Below are positions 23,691 through 35,936 of a DNA stretch of 64,000 nt, one piece after another. Positions within the stretch are counted from its first letter, which is position 1; the number at the start of each line of letters is the position of its first letter. The notes beneath the pieces were generated by a model. The model had not been told where the DNA came from, did not search any database, and saw only the letters and a list, made by a program, of their open reading frames with translations. The position numbers and the translations under genes are program-made. The stretch is from Venturia oleaginea (Eukaryota > Ascomycota > Dothideomycetes > Venturiales > Venturiaceae): positions 1,922,001 to 1,986,000 of the forward strand of contig JABMLP010000004.1 of the NCBI GenBank assembly GCA_013176395.1. Direction: 5' to 3'.

Positions 23691-24611
23691 AATGAATCTC
23701 GAATCTGCATTACTGGAGCTCTATACATCTCCATCCCAATATAACAAACCTCGATTCGCACCAAGAATGCCCCAATACGCCAGCGCTCTGATACGACGGC
23801 CGCTCCAAACGAAGTTGAGTATTTAAACCAAATCTGTTCTAAGTCAGATCAAATGCCAAACCGACTGGGTATCGTGAACTCGCTCGCTCGCTCGATATCG
23901 CTCACTCAAAACCAACACGCTCAACATCGGACGTTGAGTGTCGGTGAGCAAATAAGAGGCGTCTACATCGAGTTTAAGAATGGCGTAGGAACCTCGCAAT
24001 CCTTGGAAGCGCGTAAACCAACAAGCCCTGTTTCAAACTTTACGAGGTATGATATAGTTCTTGTGGATTAGAATGGTCCAGAAATGTCAAAAGATGGTTG
24101 TACAATAAATGGTACGATACTTGTTCTAATCCTCGACTCAATCATCCTCTCTTCAGCAGAGTGCCAATTGATATTCGTCCAAAGTAGATTCGCAGCGTTT
24201 GGCACAAAAGCTGTCTGCTGATCGAGTCTTCGACCTGTCAGAATGAGCACCCTCATGCCGAGATGGCAGTTTCTGGACGAAAGCTGAGGGGCGCACTAAG
24301 GAGGCGCTGAAGATGCAATTTCTTCGCATCAAAGATAGCGGCAAACAAGCAAAGATTAGATGTACTTGATGTAATGAAGGCTTGATGAAGCTTGAACGAG
24401 TGAGGTTGCAATAAACGTGTGTTGTGTGTTGCTTCGGAGGGCCCGCAAGTTCGTTGCTCTTCGGAATGGTACGATACATGACCCCCGCGCGGCCGAGCGG
24501 GAGCCGGCACAAGGTCGAGGGTAGTTTAGAGGGTAGCCTAGAGGGTAGCGCAGAGATCCTGGGGACCTAGAGAGAGAATCGATAAGGGCGTCTTTTGGCG
24601 TGTGCGGCATT

Positions 24612-24690
24612 CTGATTGGATGGATTCTTTGATTGGTTACCGCGGATCCTGATTGGATCGCTTCTCTGATTAGATAACGAATCTTGATTG
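24612..24690. promoter_or_regulatory. Cluster of CCAAT-box cores (ATTGG)
   Basis: TGATTGG occurs at about 24613, 24630 and 24650, then GATTAGATAA (a GATA core) and TTGATTG to 24690. The three ATTGG cores are spaced about 17-20 bp apart, roughly two helical turns, so that factors could sit on one face of the DNA. The cluster lies about 500 bp before the aspartic protease start. CCAAT boxes are bound by the Hap complex and GATA by nitrogen regulators; the link to this gene is inference. Confidence 0.4.
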
Positions 24691-25061
24691 AAGGGAATGT
24701 TCCTAGTCAATCTCCCTCCTTTCCTCTCCTCGTCAACAACAACAACCAATTGTTTCATACCAAGACCGTTAGCACGAAGGATAGAGCCATGTCCGGACAC
24801 GATCCAATGGCCATCTCAGCATCGCTTTGCTCGCCATCTACGCTACTGCACCCACCCCAGTGTCCACGACATTTACCTTCCCAATCCTTCCTGTTTGGGG
24901 AACATCACGCAGAGGTGCGAGCACCAGGGAACATGGAGCAAACAACTCTGCTACCTCTTTTCTGCATTTCGAGAAGGTGACTGACCGACAAGCGCTTCAT
25001 ACAGCAAGCCTCATCTCCGATGGTCAACCATAGCATCGGTATTCATGTTGGGAAGGACAAT

Positions 25062-25069
25062 ATATAATA
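25062..25069 (+). promoter_or_regulatory. TATA-like box of the aspartic protease gene
   Basis: TATATAAT lies about 95 bp upstream of the ATG at 25160, a typical distance for a strongly regulated fungal secreted-protein gene. Confidence 0.45.
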
Positions 25070-25159
25070 CACAATCTTTGCCTTGTAAATCATCGAGATA
25101 ATCCATTGAGGCATCTTCTCAGTCATCGTCTTATCCTAGCATTCACTATATCTTTCAAC

Positions 25160-26548
25160 ATGGCCCTCGCACTATCACTCCTGTCCTTGTCGCTTTTTTC
25201 AACCATCCACCAGTCGCAGGCCGCTGCGCTTCTTCCCTTTGAAAAACGCGCGCTTCAACTCAGCTCTGTCTCCGTCACAGCCTTCCAAGCGCCTTCTGTC
25301 GATGTTGCCACTGATAAATTCATCCCTCTCACCAAACTCGTCTCAACTTCAAGCACTCCCTCCACTCTCGAGGCTGTCAGAAGGCATTTATCTCCTTCGG
25401 ACCTTCACAAGTTTCCAAAGCGCCAATCAGCTGCTGGAACTGCCCCCTTGACATCTCTGGGTGGTATTGAATACCTCGCTGATATCACATTCGGCTCCCA
25501 GAATGTCAAGGTAATTATCGACACCGGTTCTGCAGATACATGGCTCATCCAGAAGGGCTTCAACTGTACTGACGCAAGTGGAAATTCTCAACCCACTGCG
25601 ACCTGCCAGTTTGGGCCAGCCTACACCGGGACCATCACCCAAACACCCAACCAGAACTTCCAGGTTGCCTACGCAGATGGAGAATTCGTGACTGGTATCA
25701 TCGGAACGCAAGATGTGACCATCGCAGGCATCAAGGTCTCAAATCAAACCGTAAAGTTTTTCTCTACTCCAGCATGACGGGCAAATCCTAACATCGAAAA
25801 GGTCGCCCTTGGGAACTCAGCCTACTGGAACGGCAATGGAGTCTCCTCTGGCCTCCTAGGTCTTGCGTACCCAGCCATTACATCTGCCTTCTCGGGCACC
25901 GATCCAACCAAGGACGGCCCAAGCAACAGAATCCAATACGATCCAATCTTCACCACCATGTACAAGCAAGGTCTTTCCGACCCAACATTTTCCCTTGCCA
26001 TTCAACGTGACGGCTCCAGCGTCGGCGGTTACATCGCTTTCGGTGGTCTGCCTGCTGCTGTCACCACCAATGGCTCCTTCGCTTCCACACCAATCCAGGT
26101 TCTTACTGCCAACGGTTTAAAGGCTGATACCTTCTACACCATTACCCCCGACGCGCTTGTTTACAAAGGTGCTGCTGCCGAGAACACAGCCCAATACATT
26201 GTCGACTCTGGTACTTCTCTGACCTATCTTCCCCCTGCCGTCGCCAAAAACGTCGCCGGTCTTTTCTCGCCAAAGGCTACGTTTGATTCGACTCAGGGAG
26301 CCTACTTTGTTTCTTGCACCGCTACTGCACCGAGCTTTGGCGTTAAGATCGGCGGTACAACGTTTAACCTCAATCCCAAAGATTTGATCTTGCAGGGTCA
26401 GAAGGATACCACCACCGGAAAGTGTCTTCTTGGAGTGTCGGATGGTGGAAGTGGGCCTTATATTTTGGGCGACACTTTCTTGAACAACGTTGTCGCTGTG
26501 TTTGATGTTGGCGCAGCGCAGATGAGGTTTGCTGTCCACAGCTATTAG
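25160..26548 (+). CDS. Secreted aspartic protease (A1, pepsin-like)
   Basis: Two exons, 25160-25750 and 25802-26548, 445 residues. The 51-bp intron (donor GTAAAG, CCTAAC branch, AAAAG acceptor) removes an in-frame TGA at 25775. Signal peptide: MALALSLLSLSLFSTIHQSQ. A propeptide of about 75 residues ends near a dibasic FPKR, where processing is likely. The catalytic domain has VIIDTGSADTWLI with Asp121 and IVDSGTSLTYLPP with Asp332, the two pepsin aspartates, the flap region around VAYADGEFVTG, and the C-terminal block YILGDTFLNNVVAVFD. Two cysteines near the C-terminus (SCTAT and KCLLG) fit the conserved disulfide. There is no GPI-type tail, so it should be freely secreted. It probably digests extracellular protein at acid pH. 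Confidence 0.92.
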
Positions 26549-27445
26549 AGCGCGTGTAGTTTCGACTTTGGGGTGGTTGGAGTTCATGATCATGACACCA
26601 TTCTGCAGCGACATGGTTCGGAGTTTTCTGTTGCCTACATTTCTATGGCGCACTATTTGTTAGATGCATGATAATGTTTGAATGGTATTGGCACAGGATG
26701 CTTACAATATACGAATCATTTCTTCTTTGCATACCTTTTGCCCCTCCTTTTTCACACGGGCGCGGCTATCCAATCCTTGCGTAAACTTTATGGTTGTATT
26801 GTTTTTTCCTCAGTCTTTGACTGTTTGTCCAGAAAAATCGAGCAGTTCTCAATGGTTTCAAGCATCCCTGCATCACCGAGAAGCATTCCGGAAACCCTGC
26901 TTCCTTTTCTTGGCATCCACACAAGCAAAGGCAGGCGGAATTCCTCATCGCCATCCGTCTCTTCCAAGATCCCAACAAATCGAACTTCTCAGCGGCTCTG
27001 GAACTCATCCATACTGGCCGTCTATATTACAAGTGTACGGACAGGAAGATATGGAAAATGGGGTGGGTGATGAAATGGGATGCAGAAATGAGGATGGTCG
27101 AAAGTCGAATCGCGCACTCCGCTATCTACTCTAGAACTATGCTAGCGGTACTAGGGTCCGTGATTTTGAAGCTAGCCGTATTACCTAGGGTCTGTGATTT
27201 TGAATAGAGATTACCTTTTGCAGGCACTGGAAGATAAAGGTCTTGCAATGGGAGGTGCTGTTGAAACTGAAGTGGTTTTTGCGGGCGAATATTTATTTAG
27301 GTAGCAATGCTCTAATCGTTTAGAAAATCTGCTTGGCGGTCTGCTCGACCATATGGGGAACAACATTTTAAACATTGGGACAACATGTATTGGTGTATGC
27401 ATTTCAGAATAACCTATGAGTCTAAGTTTCCGATGGCCACTTCGC
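26549..27445. other. Convergent intergenic region with a short tandem duplication
   Basis: This lies between the 3' ends of the aspartic protease (+) and carboxypeptidase (-). At 27141-27170 and 27171-27204 a 30/34-bp segment is duplicated (GCTAGC, CTAGGGTC, GTGATTTTGAA). No gene was recognised. Confidence 0.5.
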
Positions 27446-29574
27446 TCAATTGATTCCACCCCTTCTTCCGCGACCATACATAAATTCCTTCGCCACATTC
27501 TTGTAAATCGTGCTCGTTCCAGTGAAGTTACCCCTGGGCTGAGTGGTGAATTGTCCAGCACCCTCACTCAGACTATCAACCCTTCCCAACAGCAATTCCA
27601 AAGCACGATACGCAGCCCCAGGGGCATAACCAGGTAGTTCGTGTCCAGCAAGCTGGACTTGATAGAAGGTGAGACCACGCTCACTTCCCCAAGAACCGAG
27701 AATGCCTGCACCGGCGAGAGATCCACCATTGTATTCAGGATGGTATGGCGTATAGAATGGCTCATCGGGGTATGTTTGCAGACCTTGAAGACCATTCCAT
27801 GTGACGTTTTGGAGGGCAAGAAGTGTACCGTTGGTGTTCAGGAGCAAATCGAGGTTGCCAGATCCGATGATGGTGTTGTTCGTGTACTCGATGACTCTTT
27901 GTAGTACTCCATCCTGGGCTGGCCCAAGCGACTGGTCAATGCCAGAGGAGTAGCTGTTATTGCGGACTGGGTCATCGGCAAAGACGTTGACGTCGGTGCA
28001 TTGCATCCAGTTTGTAGGTGGCGCATTGATTGCGGCTTGCACGTCGGATCGGTTGAAGTAGACCTCAAGACCTGGCGGCAAATAGTCGCCAGTGTTCACT
28101 ATTCCAAGCACGGAATACGGGTGAGGGCAGGTCTCGGTGATGTGGTAGATGTTGAAGCAAGGGTTGACTTCAAGAACAGCTGAGTAAATGTCATCGAATA
28201 TATCGCAACTATGGGTAAACCATTGTCAGCTTGGCATGCTTCTATACAGTATTCGGATCTGACTTACATGTACTCTGGATCGTTATATGGATCTGGGAGC
28301 ACCGGGAACTTCTCCTGTGGTGGTGGGAATGTAAGGTACTTGTCCAAGTAGGCCGTGTAGTTGCAGAAAGCGGCGCGCTCATTCATGGTGGCAAGGAAGG
28401 TTTCGTTGAGATAGAAGAGGGTCTCCCAGTAATTGACGTATGGCATCTGGGGAGATTAGCACAAAGTAGACCAGTGAAATGGACATTAAAACTCACGATA
28501 ACAACTTGTTGCTGATTGGTTTCATCGCCAATGATAGGGTCGTTGATCGCAATTCCCTTCAAATTGAAGTAGTCGGTGTCGTTGGCAGTGATGAATGCAT
28601 CAGCAATATAGGGAACATAATATCCAGCTGAAGACAGTTAGATTGTGTTTTTTCATGAATGAATGGTTCCTGTGCGCACCATAGGATTCCCCAGTCAGGT
28701 AGACGTCATAGTTGTGCACATCAAAGGTATCAACAAAGGATTTGTAGAAGCCGATTAGTTCGAGGCCCAACTCGACTTCATTGGTGATGTTCGGCACGCC
28801 TTGCGAGAAGCCCACGCCGACTGGCTGTTCAATCCAGAGCATGTTTGTCAAATTCTTTTCAAATGTTTAGTATCACTCAGCTTTCGTCTGTCGTAATGTA
28901 TGCTCACAGTCCATGAGTATGAATTTTGCACTGGCGCAAATGTTCCCGCTTCCCAAGTGAATCTGAGATCATGGTCAATATCTTGTATCGATTTTACTGG
29001 ACAAATATGACGTACGGTCCATTTTCTGTCAGAAGCCCACTCAAGCTTGAGCAGCCTGGCCCACCATTGAACCATAGAGTCACTTCGTCAGTAGCATTTG
29101 GATTCGTCGATGGAAAGAACCTTGGATACGATCAACTGGATTGAAACTTGGGCCTATTCTCGCTGAACTAACCAGAAGTATAGCTGTCGTGTCTCATTTG
29201 GGTCGTCGCTGATGGGAAGCAGTCCTGCGTAAGATTCCTATTCTTGTAAGTAACGGGAAATTCAAGACCACAGAAAGACAACGTACACCAATGTCAAAGG
29301 GAACATCAGGAATAGCTGAGCCATTCACCCAGAAAGCTGTGGAAAGTCACTAAGGACCTTCATCGCATATGTAGCGGGTCGACTTACGCCTTGTCCTGTC
29401 CGTGTAGAATGGAGACGCCCGTTTCCTCAAGCGTGGCTGTTCAGGCGTAGCGGGGACTGTAGCATGACGTTTTTCGATTGGCCTTTCGGCTTTCTTGAAA
29501 GAATTGAGACCATGAAATTTGGCTGAGGCAAGCTCCCCGAGCAGCAGGATAGAGCAGGCGAGCGAAAGCTTCAT
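27446..29574 (-). CDS. Serine carboxypeptidase (S10)
   Basis: Nine exons on the minus strand: 29574-29388, 29336-29287, 29237-29173, 29120-29016, 28962-28908, 28854-28680, 28627-28497, 28446-28268 and 28208-27446. These code 569 residues, with eight introns of 49-59 bp. Signal peptide: [18 protein letters not shown]. Conserved blocks: [13 protein letters not shown] (oxyanion region), [33 protein letters not shown] with catalytic Ser211, [11 protein letters not shown] with Asp436, and [10 protein letters not shown] with His505. The triad is complete. Such enzymes remove C-terminal residues from peptides, in the vacuole or secreted; with a signal peptide and several N-glycosylation sites, secretion is likely here. 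It sits tail-to-tail with the aspartic protease. Unusually, the C-terminus ends in a Gly/Arg cluster (GRGRRGG). Confidence 0.93.
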
Positions 29575-30130
29575 TGTTAGGGATATAAGAAAGTCGATTC
29601 CCCGCCAGTTCTTCGGCGGGAAGGGGAGTTATACAATCCCATGTTGGAATCGCGGTGGGAGCGGTGGAAGCGGGTAGAACGGTAGAAAACCTAGCTCGGA
29701 GAGCATCTCAAGCAGGGCGGCACGAATGGACAAGGAACGGCACGATGCGATTGCTGGTGTCATGCTATCATGGTTCCTGCTTGCCTGCAATTTGGAGCTT
29801 GGGGTAGCAGTTCAGATGAAGATCGTCTATGCTGGGTGGAAGTTTGGGTTGGGACTCGGGAGCGCGGTGGAAGGGGAAAGATGACCTTCCGGTACGAGCT
29901 TAGCATTTACATCATCACGCAATCGTGTGATGCTCCTCTGAATGATGACGATGAACTTATCCTTATCGTGCTTGTAAGTCAGCTTCCTCTTTCGTCTAGT
30001 CCCGCCAAGATGACTTATTTCCGCATCTCCCTCGAGACAACCAGTTCCTTACATAATCATAGGCTGAACATGCATTTAAGCAATGGCATGGTGTAGATGG
30101 TTGAGCCATTCGATGAGTCATATTTGTTGA
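29575..30130. other. Divergent promoter region
   Basis: This lies between the starts of the carboxypeptidase (-) and methyltransferase (+). No coding sequence is supported. An upstream exon of the methyltransferase near 30091-30130 cannot be excluded. Confidence 0.45.
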
Positions 30131-31058
30131 ATGCTCATATATGAAGTTGGTCACGGCATCTATCATTCAAGCGAAGTCATGCCCCTCTCAACCCAGGAAA
30201 GCCAAACCGCCCATCGTCTGAACATCCTGAATCAATGGAACATTGTGCCAGGCGCCAGGATCATCGAAATCGGCTGCGGCCAGGGAGATTGCACCACTGC
30301 GCTAGCCTCTCTTGTTGCCAGTGCTTCCTCTGGCCATGTGCATGCCATCGATCCTGCTCGTCTTGACTACGGCTCGCCAGAAACGCTGGGAGAAGCCCAG
30401 GCACGCATCCTGAACAGTGACATTGGCAGCAGAATCTCCTTCTACCAATCCGGACCCATGGATTTTCTCAAGGATGTTCAAGATGAAGCTTACGATGTGG
30501 CCGTGTTTGTGCATTCCAGTTGGTACTTCTCCGCGCCAGAAGAGCTGCAAGAGACTTTTGCTATGCTGCGAGGGAAAGCAAAGCGTCTGTGTATCGCAGA
30601 GTATGCGCTTTCAGCCAGCGAGAAATGTCAGTCAAACCATTGCTCTTGTTCACGTTGAAATCATGTCGGTTGAACTGACGACTCGGTGCGAAGGTGCTGT
30701 GCCTCATGTCCTCGCTGCTCTTGCCCGCGCGTCGCTTGAACGGTATGATCCGAGTTCTGAGGCCAATATCCGTAACGCGTTCAATATTGGGGCTTTGCAA
30801 CGCATGGCAAAGCAGAGTGGATGGTCGCTTGCGAGCGAAAGAGTGGTTGTACCGGATGAGGCCTTGGAGGATGGGAGGTGGGAGGTCGCGACTGTCGTAG
30901 AGAAGGGGTTTCTGGTGAGAATGGTCGAAAGTGTGGAGGATAAGAGGGTTCGGCTCTTGCTAGAATCTATGAGAGAGGCTGTTGTCTTTGCTGTCAGCAA
31001 TTTGGGAGAGGAAGGGAAAGTGAGGACAATGGATGTCTGGACAGGAGTCTTTACGTGA
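30131..31058 (+). CDS. SAM-dependent methyltransferase
   Basis: Two exons, 30131-30626 and 30694-31058, 286 residues; the intron has a GTCAGT donor and a CTGAC branch site. Motif I is ARIIEIGCGQGDCTT (about residues 41-55), the glycine-rich SAM loop. HAIDPARLDYG supplies the acidic residue of motif II, and YDVAVFVHSSWYF corresponds to motif IV. The second exon (VPHVLAALARASLERYD and beyond) is helical and lacks a recognised domain, as in class I methyltransferases acting on small molecules. No signal or membrane segment is present. Two starts are possible: 30131 (MLIYEVGHGIYHSS) and 30179 (MPLSTQESQ); I prefer the first because GHGIYHSS-type sequence recurs in fungal relatives. The substrate is unknown, and no biosynthetic cluster surrounds it. 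Confidence 0.83.
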
Positions 31059-31788
31059 GAGCTTCTCGACTCAACATCTACAATGCTATTAGTTGCTTGG
31101 AGTTTATTTGCTTTTTGGCTCAGTATTCCACCCCCTCCTCCCCGCACTGACCTTTTTCAACTCTACATCCAACTTGGGGAAGTCATGCACGAGCGACCAA
31201 CAATGCATTCGGAACCTCTTTGGACGCTTGGCGCTTCTGATTGTCCCCATCCATGTCTTTGAGCTCCTCGTCAGCCACTGGGACGACATGCATCTATACA
31301 GACCTCTTTCTAGGCGTATCCCATTTCTCGTGCATAGCGAGAATGCGGGCGTGATGATATGAGAGCTGCGCGTGTTCTGTGGGCATTGATGCGCAGTTCA
31401 TTAGACGCGACCTGCCACGGTAACAACAAATCCGCACCGAGCCGCGTTAGACAACCCGAAGCTGTGGTACAACAGGCCTGAAATCGCTTGCTCTTGCATT
31501 CAAATTCTTGCACCATCATTGGCCCGTGGTCACTCTCTTAATTAACCATGTATTCATCAGGGCTGGGATTCCTTATCGCGACAAATATTATCATCTACTA
31601 GTATATTGCTCCCCATGAAACTCGAATTCCTGCTAGAGAAGGTAGGAATATACTGTATCTCATCGCATTTGACAAGACACATATCTTTGTCGCTCCATGC
31701 TCGCGCTCCTCACTTTGACTCGACAGCGAGCTGTCTCTTCCGATCTTGCTTCCACTAACAATCTGCCCCGGGTGCGAATTCCACCAAC
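31059..31788. other. Intergenic region upstream of the OPT transporter
   Basis: No gene or repeat was recognised; it should contain the promoter and 5' UTR of the OPT gene. Confidence 0.45.
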
Positions 31789-34631
31789 ATGAACAGATTT
31801 CACAGGGGAAAAAATAATGGCGTGGAACCAGCAGGCGACGACAAAGCTCCAATGGTGACTGGAGTCAATACCAACGGATCCGATTCACCAAACCAAATAA
31901 CAGAACTTGAGTTGGAGGAATTCGCAGAAGCCCACGCCTGGGACCCGAACATGGACCACAAGAAACTTCACGCAATTGAGAGCGCCGTCTACACACACGA
32001 CGTTGAAGCTGAGCAGGCCCTGGAGCGTGGTGTGGCCGAGGACTCACCTTATCCTGAAGTTGTGGCTTCGGTGCAGGCTTGGGACGACCCGAGCTTACCA
32101 GCGAACACGATTCGATCCTGGTTTATCGGGCTCATGTTTGTGACGGTGGGGAGTGGGATGAACATGCTGTTCTCCTTGCGACAACCAACGATATCCGTGG
32201 GCATGCTGGTCGCTCAAATCTCTTCATATCCCTTCGGATGGGCCTTTGCAAAACTTCTACCTACGCACCAATTCAACACTTTCGGACTGAAGTGGTCTCT
32301 CAATCCTGGCCCGTTCAACAAGAAGGAACATGCTCTCATCGTCTGTATGGCCAACGTTGCCTTCGCTGGGGGAGCCGCCTACAGCACTTTCGCACTTGAG
32401 GCCATGAGAGGTTTCTATCATGTCAATTTTGGAGTTTGGTTCTCGATTCTGCTAACGTTATGCACTCAAATGACCGGCATCGCTTTGGCTGGTCTATTCC
32501 GGCGGTTTCTAGTATTCCCTTCATCCTCCTTGTACCCTTCAGTCCTGCCCAATTGCGTTTTGTTCAACACCCTGCACGACGAGGTCCATACGAGCGATCC
32601 GGCTGTGACGAATGGGTGGAGCATCTCAAGATTTCGGTACTTTGGATACGTTCTACTTGGAGCTTGGGTCTGGTATTGGTTCCCAGGCTTTCTTTTCCAA
32701 GGATTGAGCGTTATCGCTTGGGTTACATGGTATGGCTGATCTCCCAACGTCAACTGCATCATCCATTGATTTCAAATATCAGGATTAAGCCGAACAACGT
32801 GCTAATCAATCAGCTGTTCGGAGGTTTCAGTGGCCTATCGCTCTTCCCACCCTTTACAGGTATGATCATGTCCCGTCGAATAATGATGGCCCCTGACATG
32901 GACAGTTTTCACTCTTGATTGGACCATGGTGGCTTCCTACTTCATCAGTCCTCTCACTGTACCATGGCATAGTTTGGCAAATACTCGTATGTGCCTCTTC
33001 GGTATTTCTCGCAAAGCCCTGGCTCACATGTGTAGTAATCTCTCTCGTAATGTGGATCTGGATTGCAACCTCTGCCATTCACTACTCCGGCACTTGGTAC
33101 TCGGCATACCTCCCAATGAGTGACAGCAACACTTACGACAATACAGCCCAGGAATACAATGTTACCAGGATCTTGAAACCCGACTTCTCTTTGGACCTAC
33201 AAAAATATAAAGACTATTCACCGGTCCTACTCTCAACCACCTTCGCTCTGCAGTACGGCCTGTCGTTCGCTGCCACTATTGCTTTGATTATTCACACCGC
33301 TCTCTATCATAGAAAGGATTTGTGGAAGAAGATCACGAAAGGCAGCTCCGAGCCCAAAGACGTATTCCAAAGGATGTACGAACGATATCCACCAGTGCCG
33401 CAATGGTGGTTTGGGATTTTAATGGCGATAATGGTTACGATCGGATTCGTTTGTGTTCTTCATTGGCCTACGCAATTACCATGGTGGGGATATGTTCTCG
33501 CACTGGTTATTGCCGCATTCTTCCTTGTAAGTTCGCCGATGGCACTGGCTCTTTTGAGCGTCAGAAAGAGCTAACCCCCCACAGATTCCAATCGGTTTGA
33601 TCGTAGCAATCTACAACATCTGGATCGGCCTCAACGTAATCTGTGACGTAATCATCTCCTATGCTCTACCCGGTCGTCCGATAGGTATGCTAGTCTTCCG
33701 CTCCCTCTCCTATAACACTCTCGCCCAAGCTGTCTCCTTTAGTGAATCTCTAAAGATAGGATTGTACATGAAGGTCCCACCCCGTACACTCTTCTGCGGC
33801 CAAATCGTGGCGACATTCTGGTCCTGTCTTGTCCAGGTGGGAGTCCTCTTCTGGGCCTTTGGCAACATTTCCGGCATTTGTGATGCGGAACAGAAAGACA
33901 AATATTCATGTCCCAACGGACGCGTTTTCTTCGGAAACTCGATTGTGTGGGGGGTAATTGGACCGCAACGTATCTTTTCTAAGGGCTCAATTTACGGGAA
34001 TTTGCAATGGTTCTGGCTTGCTGGTGCAGCTTTGCCAGTTGTTCTCTTCTTACTTGCCCGCAAGTTCCCGAAGAGTCCGACAAAGTATCTTCATGCTCCT
34101 ATTTTGTTCGGCGGTGTGCAGGCGATTCCTCCGTAAGTCTTTCATAGCTTCTTTGTCCCCAACCTCTCCTTGGCTATTCCTTCTCCCTTCTCCCTATTAT
34201 TTAGGCTCCTTTGCTCACGTAAAGATCTCAGGGCCGTTCCAATGAACTACCTGATGTGGATCCTCGTCGGTTTCATATTCAGTAAAGTAATCAAAGACCG
34301 TTTCCGAGGGTGGTGGTTACAATATAATTTCCTCACTTCTGCAGCTCTCGATGCCGGATTGGCGCTCTGTACTATTGTCATCTTTCTGACCTTGAATTTG
34401 GTAAGCTCTTAGTCTTCCTCTTGCTCAAGCTTCTTCGTCCTTGTAGCTTTCCACTCTCGACTGAGTGGGGGTCATCACGCACATCGACTAATGACATCGC
34501 AGACTGGCCACGAACCTCCCATCTGGTGGGGGAATACCGTCGTTGGTTCTACGTTGGATAACACGAATAAAGCTGTCAAGGTCACGCTTGGTGAAGGGGA
34601 GACTTTTGGACCTGCGCCGGGAAGTTGGTGA
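31789..34631 (+). CDS. Oligopeptide transporter (OPT family)
   Basis: Seven exons: 31789-32729, 32783-32859, 32906-32986, 33036-33526, 33585-34132, 34232-34400 and 34503-34631, 811 residues; phases close exactly. A polar N-tail of about 110 residues includes a HAWDPNMD segment typical of OPT tails. It is followed by roughly 14-16 membrane segments: IRSWFIGLMFVTVGSGMNML, the NPGPFNKKEH loop, WYWFPGFLFQGLSVIAWVTW, IKPNNVLINQLFGGFSGLSL, HYSGTWYSAYLPMSDSNTYD, LSTTFALQYGLSFAATIAL, PGRPIGMLVFRSLSYNTLAQ (near the conserved Arg/Pro loop), and NYLMWILVGFIFSKVI close to the end. OPT proteins are proton-coupled plasma-membrane importers of small peptides or glutathione. The neighbouring protease and carboxypeptidase would generate such peptides. 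The last two introns are longer (about 100 bp). Confidence 0.92.
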
Positions 34632-35336
34632 AAGGGGGAAGAGGAATGCGGCAGAGGAAGGTTTGATGGAGGGAGACTCATTTGGGGACTTGGTCAACGT
34701 GGCGGCTTTTGGAAATTAAGCAAATGCTAATTATCTTTGACTCCTGTGTGATTTTCTCGACCTTCCACCGTCCTAATCTAACAGGCAAGAAATGAACGGA
34801 TGTGTTAATGATTGGCAATGAACGACTTCGACCCCTGATTTACATCTCATCTCAACATCTCTATACTAACATGTATACCGATAACCAATTTCCCAGTACG
34901 GATTTAAACCAAAATCCCTTCATAAAAGATTGTTACCACCGCGCCAAGAGTCGGGTTTTCCTGCGCGGGCCATGGTTAGAGACCCTTGTGGCGGGGGAAG
35001 TTTGGAGAGAAATAGGAGAGCAAGAAGAGTGAGGTAGAGATGAAGAGGAGGCGATTTTCCGCGCCTCGCATGTTTGAGGAGCCCTGTTGAAGTTGTAGTC
35101 TAGTACGGAAAATGCAGTGGATGAAGACGCTATGAATAAGTCTGATATGACAAGTTTTGAGATGAGAAGATGGCGAGGTAAGAATTCATAGATAAAAGGC
35201 AATGACTGGTTCGATCACATCGTTTGTTTGTTCTCACGCCAAACACCATCTAGATATGTACCATGACTTCCAAATAAGCAAATCCGAAAAGAAAAATAGC
35301 CATCTAGATATCTCATGATTCTCAAGATCCTTCCAA
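34632..35336. other. Intergenic region
   Basis: Convergent 3' flanks of the OPT gene (+) and a putative secreted protein (-). No coding sequence was recognised. Confidence 0.45.
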
Positions 35337-35936
35337 TTACATCAATAGATCGCCATTGAATTCTCCTAGCGAAAAATCGCCCATCAAGATCTTCTTGCCA
35401 TCAAACCATACCATCATTTCCAACACAAACACGTTTAGAATACCCGTGCCAAGTATACGCACCCATCCCCCTCCGAATCTCCCAGCGCCGCTCTTCCCCG
35501 TCACAGTCGTCGCCGCCTGCGTATTAGACGTCCAACGAGGCTGCCATGAAGTCGGCGAATCTGGCCAGATGGTGGTTGTCCGTATTCGGGAAGTAGTAGC
35601 TTCGGATAGTGTCGATGTCGATGAGGTTGTTGAGGTCTGCCCTGGACCTGCAGGTATCAGTCCTTGTAGAAAGGTCGTGATGCCGGAGATTGCCCAAAAC
35701 GTTGGGCCGCTTGACGAGCTTGATCCTGTTTCGTCCATGGTGGTAACGGAAAGTGGCAATAGAGTTGGTTGGTCGGGCGAGGATGATGTTGTTATGCTCC
35801 TAGTGCTGGTACGTGTGATGATGTGGGTCAGTGTTGCTTTGCTGGTTGGTATCATCGTGCCTGTTTGAGATCCTGTAGAAAGGTGAGCTAGACTTGATGA
35901 GATCAGGAGGGGGGTGAGGAGGGTTGTAGCGTGCAT
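35337..35936 (-). CDS. Hypothetical Ser/Thr-rich secreted or surface protein
   Basis: A single exon of 199 residues from the ATG at 35936, chosen because it begins MHATTLLTPLLISSSLAHLS, a plausible signal peptide; an ATG 60 bp upstream in frame adds a second hydrophobic start. The body is very rich in Thr and Ser (for example TLTHIITRTSTRSITTSSSP), which suggests O-mannosylation. A C-terminal hydrophobic stretch (WVRILGTGILNVFVLEMMV) could be a membrane segment but lacks an obvious GPI pattern. The family is unrecognised; low complexity makes a non-coding origin possible. Confidence 0.42.
   Translation of the reverse strand: MHATTLLTPLLISSSLAHLSTGSQTGTMIPTSKATLTHIITRTSTRSITTSSSPDQPTLLPLSVTTMDETGSSSSSGPTFWAISGITTFLQGLIPAGPGQTSTTSSTSTLSEATTSRIRTTTIWPDSPTSWQPRWTSNTQAATTVTGKSGAGRFGGGWVRILGTGILNVFVLEMMVWFDGKKILMGDFSLGEFNGDLLM

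Larger units (their letters stand above)
23691..25159. other. Intergenic region containing the aspartic protease promoter
   Basis: No gene is recognised. The part from 24600 to 24690 has a cluster of CCAAT-type motifs and 25062-25069 a TATA-like sequence, listed separately. Confidence 0.45.

Noticed and set aside
25751..25801. In-frame TGA at 25775 in the aspartic protease, as if it were a pseudogene
   Set aside because: A 51-bp intron with GTAAAG donor, CCTAAC branch and AG acceptor removes it in phase and restores the family sequence.
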